Of a DNA stretch of 64,000 nucleotides, positions 33,688 through 42,646 are shown one piece after another. Position 1 is the first letter of the stretch; the number at the start of each line of letters is the position of its first letter. The notes beneath the pieces were generated by a model. That model saw only the letters and a program-made list of their open reading frames with translations, had not been told where the DNA came from and did no database searches. Location: contig NZ_CP050954.1 of the NCBI RefSeq assembly GCF_012273015.1, positions 2,644,001 to 2,708,000 on the forward strand, read 5' to 3'. Made by a program: the position numbers and the translations under genes. Origin of the DNA: Hymenobacter sp. BT18. GTDB lineage: Bacteria; Bacteroidota; Bacteroidia; Cytophagales; Hymenobacteraceae.

Positions 33688-33826
33688 CCGAAATACTGGC
33701 AGCATGGTATTGCGGAGCTAGTTTTTTGCCCGAAAAACGAAGCGCGACCAAGTACCCAGCCGGTGCCCTTACGTATGTGGGAGCCGAGCTCCGGCTCTTT
33801 TGTGTCTTCTTTAATGCAGCTACTGC

Positions 33827-34840
33827 ATGTCTGCTCCCACGTCTTTAATTGTCATTGGTACTTCGGCCGGCGGCATGCCTGCCCTCACCCGTTTGGTAGA
33901 ACAGCTGCCCCGTACGCTGCCCGCCGCCGTGCTGGTAGTGCAGCACCTGGGCCCCGACTCCACGGGCGAGCCACTAATTAGCCGCCTCCGCCAGCACACC
34001 GAGCTGAAGTGCCAGCTGGGAGAAAACGAGCAGCCCCTGGAGGCCGGCAGCCTGTACCTGGCCCCACCCGACCGTCACATGCTGGTAAAGGATGGCAAGC
34101 TGCTGATCACCAAAGGGCCGCGCGAAAACAACTTTCGTCCCGCCGCCGATTCCCTTTTTCGCTCGGCCGCCGTAGCCTATGGAGCCAACGTAATTGGGGT
34201 GGTGCTCACGGGCATGCTGCACGACGGCACGGCCGGGCTGGAGTACGTGAAGCGGTGCGGGGGCATCACGCTGGTGCAGGACCCCGCCGAGGCCGAGTTC
34301 CCAAGCATGCCCGAAAGCGCCCTGCGCGCCGGCGTGGTCGATTATGTGATTCCGCTCGACCGGATGGGGGGCGTGCTGCTGGATTTGGTAGCAAGGTCGG
34401 GGCCTGTGCTGCAGAAAAGTGTTATTCCCGATGACTTGATCATGGAAGCCTCAATAGCCGAACGCGTTGTGGGAACTACCCAGGAAGTAAACCAGATAGG
34501 CCGCCAGGTGCCCCTCACCTGCCCCGACTGTGGCGGCGCACTTTGGGAAATACAACAAGGTGCCGTGCTGCGCTACCGCTGCCACACCGGCCACGCCTTC
34601 ACTGCCGACTCCCTGCTGGACAGCTCCCATCATGCCCTAGAAGAAACACTGTGGGTGGCCCTGCGCATGATGGAGGAGCGCAAAAACCTGTACACCAGTA
34701 TGGCCAGCCGCGGCGAAGGCAGCTGGAGCGTGCAGCAGGAGGAGCGCATCGAGGAAATCAAGGTGCACATCAACCGCCTGCGGGAGTTCCTAATCAACGG
34801 CAAAGACCCCAATGGCACCACTACCGCCCACGTGCACTAG
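33827..34840 (+). CDS. CheB-type methylesterase with C-terminal zinc ribbon
   Basis: 337 residues. The methylesterase domain has Ser13 (GTSAGG), His40 (VVQHLGP) and Asp133 (MLHDGTAG), all in place. There is no receiver domain at the front. The C terminus adds CPDCGG (Cys232, Cys235) and RCHTGH (Cys252, His256), a zinc-ribbon-like pair, then a helical tail. Stand-alone CheB proteins of this type occur beside hybrid kinases in non-motile bacteria. It is divergent from the CheB-CheR fusion across 225 bases and convergent with the NarL-type regulator. Target protein unknown. Confidence 0.92.
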   Translation: MSAPTSLIVIGTSAGGMPALTRLVEQLPRTLPAAVLVVQHLGPDSTGEPLISRLRQHTELKCQLGENEQPLEAGSLYLAPPDRHMLVKDGKLLITKGPRENNFRPAADSLFRSAAVAYGANVIGVVLTGMLHDGTAGLEYVKRCGGITLVQDPAEAEFPSMPESALRAGVVDYVIPLDRMGGVLLDLVARSGPVLQKSVIPDDLIMEASIAERVVGTTQEVNQIGRQVPLTCPDCGGALWEIQQGAVLRYRCHTGHAFTADSLLDSSHHALEETLWVALRMMEERKNLYTSMASRGEGSWSVQQEERIEEIKVHINRLREFLINGKDPNGTTTAHVH

Positions 34841-34879
34841 CCCCAGGTTTTGCCCCGAAGTACCAGCCCGGCAGCGACG

Positions 34880-35527
34880 TTAAATCAGGCCCTGGGTGGC
34901 GGCGTATTTTATCAGCGCGGCCGTGTTCTTCACCTGGGCCTTCTCGATGATGTTCTGGCGGTGGGTTTCGATGGTGCGGCGGCTGGTGAAGAGCTTGTCG
35001 GCTATTTCGTTGGTGGTCAGGCCCTCGGCCAATAGCTTCAGCACTTCAATCTCGCGGCGCGAAAACCCGCCGGGCTTGGTGGGCGGGCCGCTTTGCGGCT
35101 CCGTGCTAAACGACAGCACTTTGCTCAGCAGCATAAAGCCCAGTTCCGAGCACAGAAAGGGCCGCCCCGCCGCTACCGTTCGGATGGCAAACGTAATTTC
35201 GTCTTTGCCCGCATTCTTAAGCACGTAGCCCGTGGCCCCGGCCGCCAGCATGTTCTGAATGTACTCCGGGTGGTCGAGCATGGAAAGCACCAGCACCCGG
35301 GTGTCGGGGTATTGCTCCCGCACCAGCTGGGTAGCCGTCAGCCCGTCCATTTCCGGCATGTTGATGTCCATCAGCACCACGTCGGCGGGCGTGGTTTCCA
35401 GCAGCGCCAGCAGCTCCCGGCCATTGTTGGCTTCGCCTACTACCGTAATACCGTCTTCGTGTACCAGCAAAGAGCGGATGCCTTCCCGGATAATAGCATG
35501 GTCGTCGGTGAGCAGAACGCGAATCAT
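34880..35527 (-). CDS. NarL/LuxR-type response regulator
   Basis: The ATG at 35525-35527 gives 215 residues: a receiver with DD at 8-9, phosphate acceptor Asp54 (VLMDINMPEMDG) and the lysine in VLKNAGKDE (near 104). A LuxR-type helix-turn-helix follows (SRREIEVLKLLAEGLTTNEIA). The kinase at 27707-30430 has the H-box class that normally phosphorylates such regulators, so the pair may be a two-component system, although the two genes are separated by about 4.5 kb and by two CheB-type genes. An upstream extension to 35584 lacks support. Confidence 0.92.
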   Translation of the reverse strand: MIRVLLTDDHAIIREGIRSLLVHEDGITVVGEANNGRELLALLETTPADVVLMDINMPEMDGLTATQLVREQYPDTRVLVLSMLDHPEYIQNMLAAGATGYVLKNAGKDEITFAIRTVAAGRPFLCSELGFMLLSKVLSFSTEPQSGPPTKPGGFSRREIEVLKLLAEGLTTNEIADKLFTSRRTIETHRQNIIEKAQVKNTAALIKYAATQGLI

Positions 35528-35683
35528 AGCAGGGCGTGGAAGAAAGTAGAGGATAGAAGAAACCGTGGGCCTTTGTAACGACAATTAGCCGACGAAGATG
35601 CACGGTTTTTCTCCTTCTCTTTGGCTTACGTCCTTAAGCTCAACCATATAAGCTCCTGCTTTTCCGGCATCCTACAAATGCCA

Positions 35684-35716
35684 ACGGCCTCGGCAGCAAA
35701 GTGCTACCGAGGCCGT
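35684..35716. terminator. Hairpin after the 35745 lipoprotein gene
   Basis: Arms acggcctcgg-agca and tgct-ccgaggccgt pair with one unpaired base on each side. There is no T-run on either side, so it may stabilise the message end rather than terminate by itself. Confidence 0.55.
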
Positions 35717-35744
35717 AGAAGTAGGCCGGGGCCCACCGGAGTTT

Positions 35745-36782
35745 TTATTGATACTGGATGTAGAGCGGCTTGGGCGTAAGCTCGGTCAGCACTTCCTTGG
35801 GCGTCATGATGTGGTGGGGCTTGGGGCGGGCATCGTACTCGTAGAACAGCTTGAAGCCCGTGTACTGTACTGGCTCCGTCTGGATGTAATCGTGGTAGGA
35901 ATCCTTTTTCAGCGTCGGTTCGCCGTGGCCGTCCATGTGCATCACCACCTGCACCCGCGGGTCCAGCTTAATGTTTTTGTAATTGGTCAGCATTTTCCGG
36001 GTGAAGCGGTGCACCGTCAGCACTTTCGGCGGCAGCTTGTTTTCGCTCACGAGGCGCGCCAGGTAATTGATGGTCCAGTTCACGTCCTTGGCGTCGAGGG
36101 TACCGATGCGCTGGTTGGGCCGGACGCCGGGCATGGTGGACAGGGAGAACTCGGGGTCGATGCCGAGGTGAATGTCGGGCTGCTTCAGGTACTGTTCTAG
36201 CTTGGGTACTTCTACCTGCAGGGTGCTGTGGCCGGGCTGCACGTCGAGGAACAGAATGCAGTTGTGCTCCCGGGCCCAGGAAATTACCTCCTCGATGGTG
36301 GCCTTGGAGTTCATCAGGCGCCACTTGCCATCCTTGCCGGGCGTGCCCTGAGCCGTGATGGTAACGTTGTGCAGGGCGGCCTGCACCGGAATGCTGGGGT
36401 CGGCGGCCTGCCACTCCTTCAGCACGCCCTCAAACTTGCGGAACATCTGCTCCTTGGGCTCCCGGCCCAGAATGCCCATGCCTTTCGAGCGGATGTTGCC
36501 ATAGAACGCCACAATGCGGTGGCCCGGCAGGATGGCCCCGGGCAGCTGCCCGTTTTTCCTGGCAATAGAATCAGCCTTGAGCGAGTCGCGGCGCATGGCC
36601 TGCTTTTTCAGGGCTATGGTATCCACTACCACAGGTTTCTGGGTGGTGCTGTCGGCGGTGGCCGTGGCGGTTTCGCCTTCCTGGCGGGCGCCGCAGCCGG
36701 GTAGCATAGTCAGGGAGAGGGCCAGGCCCAGGGAAGCAAGCACGGGCGCGGTGAAGCGCGAAGCAGTCCGGAAATAAGACAC
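35745..36782 (-). CDS. Conserved lipoprotein of unknown function
   Basis: 345 residues from a GTG start, with a lipobox LPGC (Cys near residue 30) and a Thr-rich linker. The mature domain has VAFYGNIRSKGMGILG, ITAQGTPGKDGKWR, LFLDVQPGHST and VVMHMDGHGEP, in the order seen in a secreted family shared with Actinobacteria that I recall only as uncharacterised. The repeated strand-helix pattern fits a TIM-barrel-like fold and suggests a glycan- or peptide-related enzyme, but the active site is not clear. It stands alone, with a hairpin after it. Function unknown. Confidence 0.8.
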   Translation of the reverse strand: MSYFRTASRFTAPVLASLGLALSLTMLPGCGARQEGETATATADSTTQKPVVVDTIALKKQAMRRDSLKADSIARKNGQLPGAILPGHRIVAFYGNIRSKGMGILGREPKEQMFRKFEGVLKEWQAADPSIPVQAALHNVTITAQGTPGKDGKWRLMNSKATIEEVISWAREHNCILFLDVQPGHSTLQVEVPKLEQYLKQPDIHLGIDPEFSLSTMPGVRPNQRIGTLDAKDVNWTINYLARLVSENKLPPKVLTVHRFTRKMLTNYKNIKLDPRVQVVMHMDGHGEPTLKKDSYHDYIQTEPVQYTGFKLFYEYDARPKPHHIMTPKEVLTELTPKPLYIQYQ

Positions 36783-37179
36783 TGAAAGAAAAAGAATTGA
36801 GGGCGAATGGAGCCCCGAAGGTAGGGGGTTTTTTGGGGAAAACCGGAAGCCCGTTTTCCCGAATGCGGGTCGTAAGTCCGTTTTTAATGAACCTTTAATC
36901 TAGCCGCCTGGGCCCTGCGGCAACCTCCAGTGCTACTTGGCTCCGGCCGCCTAGAGCTTGCTGGCATACTACGGCCGGGGCCAAAGGCGGCCGGAAACTG
37001 AGCAGTAGAAGGGTAGAAACTAACCCGGGAAAACGAGGGCTGAAGCAGGAGGCTGGTCTCGCTATAGCGGGCCCGCAAGGCTGCGCACAAGGTGGCTTGA
37101 CAGGTTTTTTTGGTTACCCGGAAATATTTCGGCGACCTGGTTGTTGTAGAATTATTCGTCACCTGAATTTCCTGTCACT
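36783..37179. other. Intergenic region without a recognised gene
   Basis: About 400 bases between two divergent lipoprotein-type genes. A poly-G/poly-T rich stretch near 36820-36860 and a weak ORF on the minus strand (36884-37162) are present; the ORF product is arginine- and serine-rich and looks like noise. No promoter match with correct spacing was found. Confidence 0.5.
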
Positions 37180-38394
37180 GTGTTGATTACCAAATTATCC
37201 TTTCGCGCCCTGCGGCTAACCTGGATGCTCTGGGCGGCCTTGCTGGTACTGCCTGGCGCGGGCTGCAAGTCCGAAGCCGCCGAGCCGACCACCCAACCCG
37301 AGGCACCCGCCGCCACCTACCTGCAAAGCAGCACCCTGCTGGGCGAGTACTCCACCAGCGCCGTAGCTGCCCGGGTGTCCGACATCCCCTTTGTGGGGGC
37401 GCTGGCGAAGTACCCCATCAAAGTATACCGGCTTACCTACCGTACTCACGATGCTGCCGGCAAGGAAGTAACAGCTTCTGGGGCGCTGCTGGTGCCGCAG
37501 GTAGCGCAGGCGCTGCCCTTGCTCAGCTACCAGCACGGCACTATTTCTCCGGCCCAGGAAGACCGGGCGCCTTCGTACTACAGCTCCCGCAGCGAAATCT
37601 GGTCGGCGGTGTCAGTGCTGGCGGCTAGCGGCTACATCGTGTCGGCCCCCGACTACCTGGGCTACGGGGCCTCCAAGGCGCTGGCGCACCCTTACGAGCA
37701 TGCCGCTACCCTGGCCTCGGCCTCGGCCGATATGCTGCGGGCCGCCCGGGAGTTCTGCGCGCAGCAAAAGGTGAGCCTCAACAAAAAGCACTTCCTGCTG
37801 GGCTACTCCGAAGGCGGCTTTGCTACCATGGCCCTGCATAAGCTGCTGGAAGAACAACATGCCAGTGAGTTTACTGTGACAGCCAGCGCGCCCGGGGCCG
37901 GGGCCTACCACAAAACGGCTTTTGCCAAGTACATTCTGGAGTCGCAGGAGCCGCTGGATTTTCTGAGCAGCTACGTGTGGGTGCTCAGAACCTACAACCA
38001 GGTATATGGCTTGAACCGGCCGTTGACCTATTACTTCAACCAGCCCTACGCCACCCAGCTGCAAGCCGACCCCTTCGGCAATGTGCCCAAGCTACCGGCC
38101 CAGCTGTTTACCAGCCAGCTGCGCACGAGCGTACTCAACGGCACCGACCAGCCCCTGCTCGCCGCCTTCCAGGCCAATGATATCTACGACTGGCAGCCCA
38201 AAGCCCCGCTGGCCCTGTTTCACGGCACCGCCGACGACTACGTGCCGTTCTTCAACTCGGAGGATGCCTACAAGGCCATGCAGGCCCGGGGCGCCACCCA
38301 GGTAGAGCTGCGGCCCATTGAGGGCGGTGACCATTTCTCCTCGGCCGCTACGTACACGCTCGGAGCCTACGCCTTCATCTCCCAGTACTACTAG
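37180..38394 (+). CDS. Lipoprotein alpha/beta hydrolase, secretory-lipase-like
   Basis: 404 residues from a GTG start with a lipobox LPGAGC (Cys29). The catalytic nucleophile is in GYSEGG (Ser210); the likely acid is in HGTADDYVPF (near 350) and the histidine in GGDHFSS (near 390). The pattern PDYLGYGASKALAHPY is frequent in secreted lipase/esterase proteins of this type. It probably cleaves esters or peptides outside the inner membrane. The exact substrate is unknown. It ends just before a remarkably long hairpin. Confidence 0.88.
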   Translation: MLITKLSFRALRLTWMLWAALLVLPGAGCKSEAAEPTTQPEAPAATYLQSSTLLGEYSTSAVAARVSDIPFVGALAKYPIKVYRLTYRTHDAAGKEVTASGALLVPQVAQALPLLSYQHGTISPAQEDRAPSYYSSRSEIWSAVSVLAASGYIVSAPDYLGYGASKALAHPYEHAATLASASADMLRAAREFCAQQKVSLNKKHFLLGYSEGGFATMALHKLLEEQHASEFTVTASAPGAGAYHKTAFAKYILESQEPLDFLSSYVWVLRTYNQVYGLNRPLTYYFNQPYATQLQADPFGNVPKLPAQLFTSQLRTSVLNGTDQPLLAAFQANDIYDWQPKAPLALFHGTADDYVPFFNSEDAYKAMQARGATQVELRPIEGGDHFSSAATYTLGAYAFISQYY

Positions 38395-38410
38395 TCAGTA
38401 GGGCATACTT

Positions 38411-38466
38411 TATAGAAAGTCGAAGCGGCCCTTTTCGCACGAAAAGGGCCGCTTCGACTTTCTATA
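38411..38466. terminator. Long perfect-arm hairpin, bidirectional
   Basis: Two 27-base arms (38411-38437 and 38440-38466) are fully complementary with only a two-base centre, reading tatagaaagtcgaagcggcc outward from each end. It lies between convergent genes ending at 38394 and 38484, so it can close both transcripts. A run of four T or A is inside the arm instead of a classical tail. Confidence 0.7.
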
Positions 38467-38483
38467 CCAGCCTGAATAGCCAG

Positions 38484-38867
38484 CTAGGGCTGCCTCCGCG
38501 CAGCACCCGAAACTGGGGCAGGTGGGCCATTCCAGATAGCCCTCCGCAGCCAGTACCCGGACAAGGAACTTAGGCCGCCGATAAGCCCGATCAGCAGGGC
38601 TGCTACCAAGGCCAGCAGCCAACCATTACCGCCGAGGGGCAAGAGCGTCGCTACGCGTTGGCTGAGAATGCCATCGGTGCGCAAGTGCAGCCAGGCGGCG
38701 GGTAGCAGCCAGCTTAGGGCCAGGCCTGCAAAGCCTGCCAGGAAAGCCCGGCCACTCCGGGTCCCGCGCCAAAAGCCCAGCGCCACTGCTACGGGCACCA
38801 CGCTCCACCACGGTAGGAAAAGTTGGGCGCCGGTCGCGGCCAGAAAAATCAGCAAAAAGAGAAGCAT
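38484..38867 (-). CDS. Small integral membrane protein of unknown function
   Basis: The ATG at 38865-38867 gives 127 residues with about four hydrophobic segments (near 1-13, 15-30, 41-60 and 78-105) and a charged C-terminal tail. A TTG three codons earlier is also possible. I recognise no family. It follows the penicillin acylase gene by 23 bases in the same direction, so co-transcription is likely; it may be a membrane helper for that enzyme, which is inference. Confidence 0.72.
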   Translation of the reverse strand: MLLFLLIFLAATGAQLFLPWWSVVPVAVALGFWRGTRSGRAFLAGFAGLALSWLLPAAWLHLRTDGILSQRVATLLPLGGNGWLLALVAALLIGLIGGLSSLSGYWLRRAIWNGPPAPVSGAARRQP

Positions 38868-38890
38868 AGAGCGCAAACAGGAGGGTAGAA

Positions 38891-41329
38891 TTACTTGCCC
38901 TGGAGCATCCAGGCGGCGTGTACGCGGGGGTGCTGCTGATTAGGAGAAGCCAGGTAAACCAGCTCGTCGAGCTTGCCTACCCGCCAGGTTTCAATCATGT
39001 CGTCGTAGAAGCGGGAGCCGGGGTTGCCGGATTCCCCGCCCGGAAATACGCCGTAGGCTTTGGGCTGGGGTCCCAGGGCTACCACCATGCGCCAGGAAGG
39101 CCCGTTGCGCTGAGAAGTGGCATTCACGATGCCAGCCCCGCCCCCGCAGTCAATGTCCATGCGGCCGAAGCCCGGGAGCTGAGCCAGGTGCAGGATGTCG
39201 GTACTTTTCTGATTGGCCCAGCGCCACTCCGGGCCCAGCGGGCCAAACTTGCGGGTAAGCGAGTCGGCAGCCCATTGCAAGGACTCCAGGGCCAGCTGCT
39301 CCAGGGTTTCGGTTTGGGGCGTGCGCTGGTCGTCTATCCAGCGGGAGGTTGGCTCTTTCAGGAGCAGCGTGGTGGTTCGGTCGCGGGAAGGATAGCGCAG
39401 GGGCCGAACCGGGGTAGAGCCGAACTCATCCTCCCAGATGCGCTTAACCAGGTTCGGGTACCACAGCTCAAAAATACTGGGGTTGATGGCATTTGCCGCG
39501 TAGCGGTAGTTCCAGCGGCTGAGCTCCTCGTACACGCGGCGCTGGGCGGCGGGCAGCCGCTGGGGCTGCACCAGGGAAAGCAGGCGCGGCAGGATGGTGC
39601 GGGCATTCACGCCCACGTCGTCGTTCTGGAGCAGGCGCAGGGAGTCTACCGTCACCTGCGTCATGCGCGTCAGCCGCTCGTTGATGCGGTGTCCTCGGTC
39701 CCAGGGCGCAAAGTCCCAGCCAATGTAGTAGGGGTACTCCGGTCCCGCCGAAAACTGGTTGGCCGACGACACGAAGCCCCGCGCCGGATTTTTCACGTGG
39801 GGGTTGTGGGCCTGCGGAATCCAGCCTTTCCAGTCGTAGGCTGAGTCAGTGCCATCCAGCACGAACTTGCCCTGGTTGCGCCATTTCAGGGGGAAGCGGC
39901 CGTTGGGCCAGATGGCAATATCCTGCTGAGTGCTGGCGAAGATGAAGTTCTGGGCCGGCGAGGCGTAGGAGCGCAGCGCGGTGGTATAGTCCTGGTAGTT
40001 CCGGGCGCGGTTGAGGCGGTAGAAGGTCAGCACTTCGTTGCCGCCCTCGTGGGCCGTCCAGCGCAGGGCGTGGCGGATGGGCGTTTCGGCCAGGAAAGGC
40101 TTCTCGTCGTGGTCGTACACTACCGGGCCGTGGTGGGTGTAGAGCACGGTGTCTACCCGGTCGGGGCGGCCGCGCACGTGGAAGGTCTCCAGCTGGCGGC
40201 GCACGGGTTTCCAGCGCCCGTCGTGCCAGTACTCCCGCTTCGAGGCATCCCGAAACTTGAGCTGGTACCAGTCGAGCACGTCGGCGCCCACATTGGTAAC
40301 GCCCCAGGCTACCTGCTGATTGAACCCGATAATGATGGTGGGAGCCCCCGGAATGGTCACGCCGTACACGTTCACGCCCGGAGCCACCAGCTGCATCTGG
40401 TACCAGATGCTGGGCAGGTTAAGCTGCAGGTGCGGGTCGTTGGCCAGAATGGGGAAGCCCGTCGCCGACTTGGCTCCGCTCACGGCAAAGTTGTTGGAGC
40501 CCAGCTCGGCATCGGGCTCCTGCTGCGGCACCTTGCCCGACTGCGCAGCCCGGAAGGAGGCGGGGGTTTCCGGCACCGCTACCGGGGTAAAGTCGCGGGG
40601 GGCGCCCACGGGCACAATCGGGTCTTCGCGCTGGGGGTAGTCCGGGAACAGGTCCTTCACTACCTCCGGCCCAAACTTGCCCAGGATGTTCGACATGCGC
40701 AGGTCGTCGGAGCGGCCGCTCAAATCGAAGGCCATGAACTTGAGCAGCAGGGCCGACTTCAGGGGCTGCCAGGGCTCAGGCGCATAGTTGAGCAGCTTGT
40801 ACTCGAAGGGATAAGTGCGCGGCGTCAGGGACTGGATGTAGGCATTCACCCCGTCGGAGTACGACTCCAGCACTACTTTAATGGTTGGGTCGGCCATCAT
40901 CACCCGGAGTGACTGTTCGGCGCCGTGCTTGAGCCCCATGCGCCGGAAAAACCGGTCGGTTTCCAGGCGGCTTTCCCCCACAATTTCCGACAGGCGGCCG
41001 GCGGCCACGTGGGTCTGAAACTCCATCTGCCAGAGCCGGTCGTGGGCCGTGAGGTAACCCTGGGCGTAGTACAGGTCGTGGTCGTTCTGCGCAAATACGT
41101 GGGGCACGTGCCGGTCGTCGAAGCGCACCTGCACGGGCTGTTGCAGGCCGGGCAACCGGAGGGTTTGACTAACGGGGAAGTCGTTGGGCGCTTCGGCGTT
41201 GCGCCAGAAACCCTGGTAAGGACTCAGAAACTTGCCCATCGGCGGAATATCCCCCTGCTTGGTGTTGAGCACCCAGGTGAGGACCCCCGTGAGAGCAAGC
41301 AGCAGCAATGCCCGGATATAAAGTAGCAT
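38891..41329 (-). CDS. Penicillin acylase family protein (Ntn hydrolase)
   Basis: The ATG at 41327-41329 gives 812 residues with a membrane helix near the start (LLYIRALLLLALTGVLTWVL). The family architecture is A-chain, spacer, then autocatalytic cut before the N-terminal nucleophile Ser278 in GSNNFAVSG, followed by PILANDPHLQL. The B-chain includes VTNVGADVLDWY. These enzymes hydrolyse amide bonds of N-acyl compounds such as acyl-homoserine lactones or penicillins. The real substrate is not predictable. A short membrane gene follows; a hairpin lies upstream at 41424-41458. Confidence 0.92.
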   Translation of the reverse strand: MLLYIRALLLLALTGVLTWVLNTKQGDIPPMGKFLSPYQGFWRNAEAPNDFPVSQTLRLPGLQQPVQVRFDDRHVPHVFAQNDHDLYYAQGYLTAHDRLWQMEFQTHVAAGRLSEIVGESRLETDRFFRRMGLKHGAEQSLRVMMADPTIKVVLESYSDGVNAYIQSLTPRTYPFEYKLLNYAPEPWQPLKSALLLKFMAFDLSGRSDDLRMSNILGKFGPEVVKDLFPDYPQREDPIVPVGAPRDFTPVAVPETPASFRAAQSGKVPQQEPDAELGSNNFAVSGAKSATGFPILANDPHLQLNLPSIWYQMQLVAPGVNVYGVTIPGAPTIIIGFNQQVAWGVTNVGADVLDWYQLKFRDASKREYWHDGRWKPVRRQLETFHVRGRPDRVDTVLYTHHGPVVYDHDEKPFLAETPIRHALRWTAHEGGNEVLTFYRLNRARNYQDYTTALRSYASPAQNFIFASTQQDIAIWPNGRFPLKWRNQGKFVLDGTDSAYDWKGWIPQAHNPHVKNPARGFVSSANQFSAGPEYPYYIGWDFAPWDRGHRINERLTRMTQVTVDSLRLLQNDDVGVNARTILPRLLSLVQPQRLPAAQRRVYEELSRWNYRYAANAINPSIFELWYPNLVKRIWEDEFGSTPVRPLRYPSRDRTTTLLLKEPTSRWIDDQRTPQTETLEQLALESLQWAADSLTRKFGPLGPEWRWANQKSTDILHLAQLPGFGRMDIDCGGGAGIVNATSQRNGPSWRMVVALGPQPKAYGVFPGGESGNPGSRFYDDMIETWRVGKLDELVYLASPNQQHPRVHAAWMLQGK

Positions 41330-41423
41330 AGGCAGGAAAAGCAGAAAGCCAGCCCTGAACATCCGATAAAAAAAGGCCCCGCGCAAGTCAGCTCCAGAAG
41401 AAGCAGGCCTCAGATCTTAAATG

Positions 41424-41458
41424 CCAACGCCCGGCATGATGGACATGCCGGGCGTTGG
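41424..41458. terminator. Hairpin between rlpA-like and acylase genes
   Basis: Fifteen-base perfect arms ccaacgcccggcatg and catgccgggcgttgg around five bases. It follows the stop of the rlpA-like gene (minus strand). No strong T-run, but its stability fits a transcript end. Confidence 0.7.
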
Positions 41459-41484
41459 TGATATTCGGTGCCTTGTGGCGGAAG

Positions 41485-42294
41485 CTACAGGTTTTCCTTC
41501 TGCCGAACCAAGCCGGCAATACCCCATTGCTGCAGCTTCTTTTGTACCAGCTCGGCGCTGGCGCGGTCGGTCAGGTTATCCACGATAACGCGGTTGAGCG
41601 GCTTGCCCGCCTGCACGTTGGTGGCTACGCGCACATTCAGCGTCTTGTCGAGGGCCAGAATCCGGTTCTGCACGGCTTCGGCATTACGCACGTCGCCGAA
41701 GGTGCCGGCTTGTACAATAAAGGTGGGCGCGGGCTCGGCTACTTTCACTACATCGGCAGCTTCAGTAGTGCCCGGCTCAATGCTGGTAGCCAGAGCCACC
41801 GTGGTAGAGTCGCTGGCCAGCGCGGCCAGGTCAGCCGGGGCGTCGGTGGGGCCCAGGGGCGTTTCCGCCGATACCACTTCCGCTATTACAGAAACGGCGC
41901 CGTGCGTAACGATGCCCAGCGGACGGGCGGCAATTTCGGAAAGGTCCAGAATGCGCTGGTGGCGGAAGGGGCCGCGGTCAGAAACGCGCACCACCACGGC
42001 TTTGCCGGTCTGGGGGTTGGTTACCCGCAGGCGGGTGCCGAAAGGCAGGGTTTTATGAGCGCAGGTATACTTGTTGCGGTCGAACCGCTCCCCGTTGCTG
42101 GTGCGGTGTCCTTGGTGTTCGCGGCCGTACCACGAAGCGCGGCCACGGAGCACAGTTTTCTTGCGGGTTGCCTTGGCGGGAACCTCCTCGGCGATGCTGG
42201 TGCGGGCCCAGGCCCCTGTCATCGGGGCAGAGAGTAGCACTATCAGTAGCGCTATCATCAAGCCCGATACATCCATTCGGTAAAAGAACTTCAT
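41485..42294 (-). CDS. rlpA: RlpA-like protein with SPOR domain
   Basis: The ATG at 42292-42294 gives 269 residues with a signal peptide. A double-psi beta-barrel follows, marked by ASWYGREHQGHRTSNGERFD, HKTLPFGTRLRV and VRVSDRGPF, the usual RlpA core with its catalytic-type Asp. The C terminus is a SPOR domain (FIVQAGTFGDVRNAEAVQN) that binds denuded glycan at the septum. RlpA enzymes are septal lytic transglycosylases; activity here is inferred. The frame extends to 42363 but those residues are not signal-like. Divergent from the DUF72 gene. Confidence 0.9.
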   Translation of the reverse strand: MKFFYRMDVSGLMIALLIVLLSAPMTGAWARTSIAEEVPAKATRKKTVLRGRASWYGREHQGHRTSNGERFDRNKYTCAHKTLPFGTRLRVTNPQTGKAVVVRVSDRGPFRHQRILDLSEIAARPLGIVTHGAVSVIAEVVSAETPLGPTDAPADLAALASDSTTVALATSIEPGTTEAADVVKVAEPAPTFIVQAGTFGDVRNAEAVQNRILALDKTLNVRVATNVQAGKPLNRVIVDNLTDRASAELVQKKLQQWGIAGLVRQKENL

Positions 42295-42646
42295 AGCTGT
42301 TCGTTGCATTGGTGAGCGGGACAAAACTACTGGCAGTGTGCAAAAGCTTTTGGCAATGCCCAAATTGGCATACCTACTTCATGAGTTGTTTTTGTCCTTT
42401 TTATAGAAAATTTGCACAAAATATATGTACTGCCGAGTAAATAAAATAGCGCTTTGCATTGGACAGCGCGTTTTTTTGCATTATATGCAGGCCTCTCCCG
42501 TTGGTAAGGAAAAATAAGATAATCCGACGGTTAAAAAATTTTGTCATTTAGGAGGGCACTACAAGAAACGGTTGGTTGCACAGGTCGCCAAAATTGCCTA
42601 TGGAAGTAGCCACAGTCGTTCCGCGCTTTTTGCCGTAAGTTGCTGC
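42295..42646. other. AT-rich intergenic region between rlpA-like and DUF72 genes
   Basis: About 350 bases, clearly more AT-rich than the surroundings. It holds a full -7 match (TAGTTTTG on the minus strand, 42322-42329) just upstream of rlpA and direct repeats of ttggcat/tggcaat. It probably carries two divergent promoters. No ORF is convincing. Confidence 0.55.
42322..42329 (-). promoter_or_regulatory. Possible -7 box for the rlpA-like gene
   Basis: TAGTTTTG on the minus strand, a full TAnnTTTG match, 28 bases from the ATG. A TTG at the ideal distance was not found, so this is half a promoter. Confidence 0.4.

Noticed and set aside
36884..37162. 92-residue minus-strand ORF in the 400-base intergenic region
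   Set aside because: Arg, Ser and Pro rich, no motif, and a composition like random GC-rich DNA.
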